A DNA stretch of 64,000 nt from an uncultured Alistipes sp. (GTDB lineage: Bacteria > Bacteroidota > Bacteroidia > Bacteroidales > Rikenellaceae): the NCBI GenBank assembly GCA_944321175.1, contig CALUKI010000004.1, positions 37,536 to 101,535 of the forward strand, given 5' to 3'. The position numbers and the translations under genes were made by a program. Position 1 is the first letter of the stretch, and each line of letters starts with the position of its first letter. Below are positions 62,137 to 64,000 of this stretch, in pieces. The notes below the pieces were generated by a model, which worked only from the letters and a program-made list of their open reading frames with translations, made no database searches and was not told where the DNA came from.

Positions 62137-62298
62137 ATTGCTTGTTCATTTGTTGTTTATACTCGCTTTACCGTCTTGTTGCAACAATGCGGAATAGTCA
62201 GGCTTTTGGTCTTTATTTGCCTTCCGTTTCGTTTGCAAAGTTACTTTGGACTTAAAGGGGCATAATGGGGAGCAAATGGGGAAAGTGCATAAAGCGAC

Positions 62299-62337
62299 AG
62301 TGCGTCATACTGCTGATATTCAACAGTATGGCGCACT
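62299..62337. repeat. 14-bp inverted repeat
   Basis: AGTGCGTCATACTG and CAGTATGGCGCACT (one G.T) around 11 bases. It lies in the 246-base gap between the gene ending at 62383 and the excisionase-like gene: a terminator without T-run, or a protein-binding site. Confidence 0.5.
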
Positions 62338-62382
62338 GCCATGATAGAAGTATGTTATCCCGAATGGGAAACCCGCGGGCTG

Positions 62383-62796
62383 CTATGGGGATGTTCTCAG
62401 TTTCCTTGCGTTTTCGATGGCCCTGTCAACGGATTTGCGGTATTCACGGTTCTCTTCGGTTGTCCCGCCGCTGCAGACATCGCTGCGGTGCTTGTCGTAA
62501 TATGACTTGGATATGCCGCAACGTTTCAGGAACTCTTCCGCCCACAGTTTTCCACGTTCGTGCGGCCTGATTGTCCGGGATACGGCAAAAACCATATAGC
62601 AGACACGCAGGTTCTCTTTCGGACGGACGGTGACGGGGCGTGAGGTCGGCTTCAGGTTCATGAAATTCACGAAATCACTGCCCGATGCAAACTCGAACTG
62701 ACAGTCATTGCACACTTCGTAAATGAACAGGCACAATGCGAGATCTACGGTGTCCATCCATGCGGATGTCTCCTGCAACAGGTTTGCTCCGCTCAT
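62383..62796 (-). CDS. Mobilizable-element protein of unknown function (137 aa)
   Basis: A 137-aa protein with helix TVDLALCLFIYEVCNDCQFEF and a basic C-terminus (GISKSYYDKHRSDV, RKSVDRAIENARKL). Its start overlaps the stop of the next gene by four bases. No recognised domain. Confidence 0.6.
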   Translation of the reverse strand: MSGANLLQETSAWMDTVDLALCLFIYEVCNDCQFEFASGSDFVNFMNLKPTSRPVTVRPKENLRVCYMVFAVSRTIRPHERGKLWAEEFLKRCGISKSYYDKHRSDVCSGGTTEENREYRKSVDRAIENARKLRTSP

Positions 62797-63425
62797 GGCT
62801 TGTCCTCCTGCATGTGGTTGATGTCGGCAATGATGCTTTCCGCAATTCCTTTAAGGCGTTCCACCAGCACGTCAAGAAACAGCGGCTTGAAACAATACAC
62901 GCAGAAACACCGTTCGCGTTCCTGCTGCCATTCCTGATACAACAGGTCTGCAAGGGCGTGGGCCCTGTCATATTCCGCTTTTGCGGCGTCACATTCCTTG
63001 TCAAGCAGTCTGTACTCCACGGACTCCAGCGGCAGTAAATCCAGACGGTTGCTCTTTGCCGAATAGTCGCGCCAGAGTCGAGTGGCTGCACTTTTCGCTT
63101 CCTCGTACCTCAGTTCAAACGGCTTGATGTGTTCCTCGAAAATGCGTTCGAAGTCTGCCGCATAGAGCCCCGACCTGTCCGATGACAGGTATCCATCCGT
63201 TTCCGAAAGCAGGGAAATGGAACATTCCAATAACCGGGCGGGATTCTCCCGTGCCAGATTCTCCGCCTCTTTGACAAGGCTGTTCGTGTCGTTGAAGTCC
63301 CGGTAGAACAGGGATAATGACAGGGCCCGGCCAAAAGAGAGACCATCCTGGTTGCAGGTGGCGACAAGCGTGTTTACCTCGCGCAACCTCTGCGGGCTAT
63401 TCGATAGCATATCTTTCATAATCAA
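62793..63425 (-). CDS. Mobilizable-element protein of unknown function (210 aa)
   Basis: Helical, charged 210-aa protein (KPFELRYEEAKSAATRLWRD, ECDAAKAEYDRAHALADLLY) with a late Cys pair in RCFCVYCFKPLFL. Overlaps both neighbours by four bases, so it is a middle gene of an operon with the DUF4143-type ATPase gene and the 137-aa gene. Family not recognised. Confidence 0.6.
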   Translation of the reverse strand: MIMKDMLSNSPQRLREVNTLVATCNQDGLSFGRALSLSLFYRDFNDTNSLVKEAENLARENPARLLECSISLLSETDGYLSSDRSGLYAADFERIFEEHIKPFELRYEEAKSAATRLWRDYSAKSNRLDLLPLESVEYRLLDKECDAAKAEYDRAHALADLLYQEWQQERERCFCVYCFKPLFLDVLVERLKGIAESIIADINHMQEDKP

Positions 63426-64000
63426 AGAAACATTGTCATATATGCCGGAAGGTACAGGATATCCTCCTCCTTGCGCATGTCTTTCGTGTAAATCAGATAC
63501 TTGTTTCTTATCCGGGATGAGAACTTTTTACAAAAGGCATCCAGCGAAGCATGTGTCTTGTAACCGGAAGATTTCACCTCGATGGGACTTACCTTGTCCC
63601 CGTCCGCAATCAGGAAATCCACTTCATAGTTGTGTTTTCCGCTCTCTGTGGGGAAAGTATAATAGTACAGTTCATGTCCGGCTGCTTTCAGCATCTGTGC
63701 GATGACGTTTTCATAGACATAGCCGAGATCCGCGCTCAACTTGTCACTGAGCAGTTTATGGTAAATCGTATTGTCGGTAAACTTCTTGTCCCAAAACGCG
63801 AGGGTAACGAACAGCCCCGTGTCTGCCGCAAACATCTTGTACTTGTCGGGATTCTGATGCAATGCCATCCCGGCACCCGGATCATTGGCATGGTAGGCCA
63901 TGTTGACCACCATCGACTCTCTGATTTCAGATATGATTTCAGCCAGGCTTGAATTACGTGTGCCGTCAGTCGCGCTCCATGCCAGGTATCTGTTGGCGTT
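63422..64000 (-). CDS. DUF4143-type ATPase, C-terminal part (starts beyond window)
   Basis: The frame is open to the right edge, so only the last 192 codons are seen. KMFAADTGLFVTLAF, GYVYENVIAQMLKAAGHELYYYTF and NYEVDFLIADGDKVSPIEVKSSG are the DUF4143 (PD-(D/E)xK-like) tail found behind an AAA ATPase domain in many gut bacteria. The Walker motifs would lie outside the window. Often found on mobile DNA, role unclear. Confidence 0.8.
   Translation of the reverse strand, partial: NANRYLAWSATDGTRNSSLAEIISEIRESMVVNMAYHANDPGAGMALHQNPDKYKMFAADTGLFVTLAFWDKKFTDNTIYHKLLSDKLSADLGYVYENVIAQMLKAAGHELYYYTFPTESGKHNYEVDFLIADGDKVSPIEVKSSGYKTHASLDAFCKKFSSRIRNKYLIYTKDMRKEEDILYLPAYMTMFL

Overview
The window reads as a chromosomal segment of a Bacteroidales gut anaerobe, most likely Alistipes or a relative (Rikenellaceae). 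The reasons are GC-rich core genes, many promoters of the Bacteroidetes type (TTG, about 20 bases, TAnnTTTG), very few Shine-Dalgarno sites, a SusC/SusD pair with FecR and an ECF sigma factor, and Bacteroidetes families such as DUF4834 and YiiX. The genus is inference.

Layout of the core (1-40.8 kb). 1-2.1 kb: a galactitol/tagatose-type pair (GatZ/KbaZ-like, cut by the window edge, and GatD-like). 2.5-6.4 kb: an operon for glycerol phosphates and glycerophosphodiesters (sn-glycerol-1-phosphate dehydrogenase, GlpT-like antiporter, secreted GDPD). A second glycerol-1-phosphate dehydrogenase sits at 10.85 kb. 7.4-9.6 kb: a protein kinase fused to an AAA+ ATPase, plus a small YbjN-like partner. 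9.6-10.85 kb: no gene, but two copies of a repeat-plus-hairpin unit. 12.5-31.4 kb: housekeeping and stress genes (Crp-like regulator, SDR, fabH-plsX-rpmF-yceD, HU, purB, lysoplasmalogenase-like, EEP hydrolase, mlaE-mlaF, gapA, corA, TonB receptor, an in-frame TspO-superoxide dismutase fusion, rubredoxin, tpx). 31.8-39 kb: SusD-SusC-FecR-ECF sigma. 39.6-40.8 kb: a YiiX/DUF4878 pair with unusually good Shine-Dalgarno sites.

40.8-45.6 kb is a decayed junction: a truncated flavin-oxidase-like gene, an MBL-like protein with a divergent HxlR regulator, a GNAT enzyme, a transposase tail and broken small ORFs. From about 44.6 kb to 57.5 kb the DNA is visibly AT-rich and almost every gene is on the minus strand. 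This is the most interesting region. Read leftwards it holds three envelope or zinc-ribbon proteins, a JAMM/JAB protease with a UBC-like tail, an E2-like protein, a 66-aa protein, an E1-like (ThiF) enzyme, a membrane SH3 protein, a 37-aa protein, a SPASM radical SAM enzyme, a 42-aa Cys-rich peptide that looks like a RiPP precursor, a terminator, a B12-type radical SAM enzyme, a frameshifted membrane protein and an M42 metallo-aminopeptidase.

Immediately upstream of that operon is a 204-bp segment (57265-57468) bounded by two 29-bp sites that are exact reverse complements of each other. Each site has the 11-7-11 architecture of a tyrosine-recombinase crossover site. The segment contains a consensus promoter that points away from the operon in this sequence, and a tyrosine recombinase gene lies next to it. 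I infer a phase-variable switch that is OFF here. Beyond it (57.5-64 kb) is a mobilization module (recombinase, relaxase, MobC-like protein, excisionase-like HTH and others) running off the right edge, so the cargo probably arrived on a mobilizable element.
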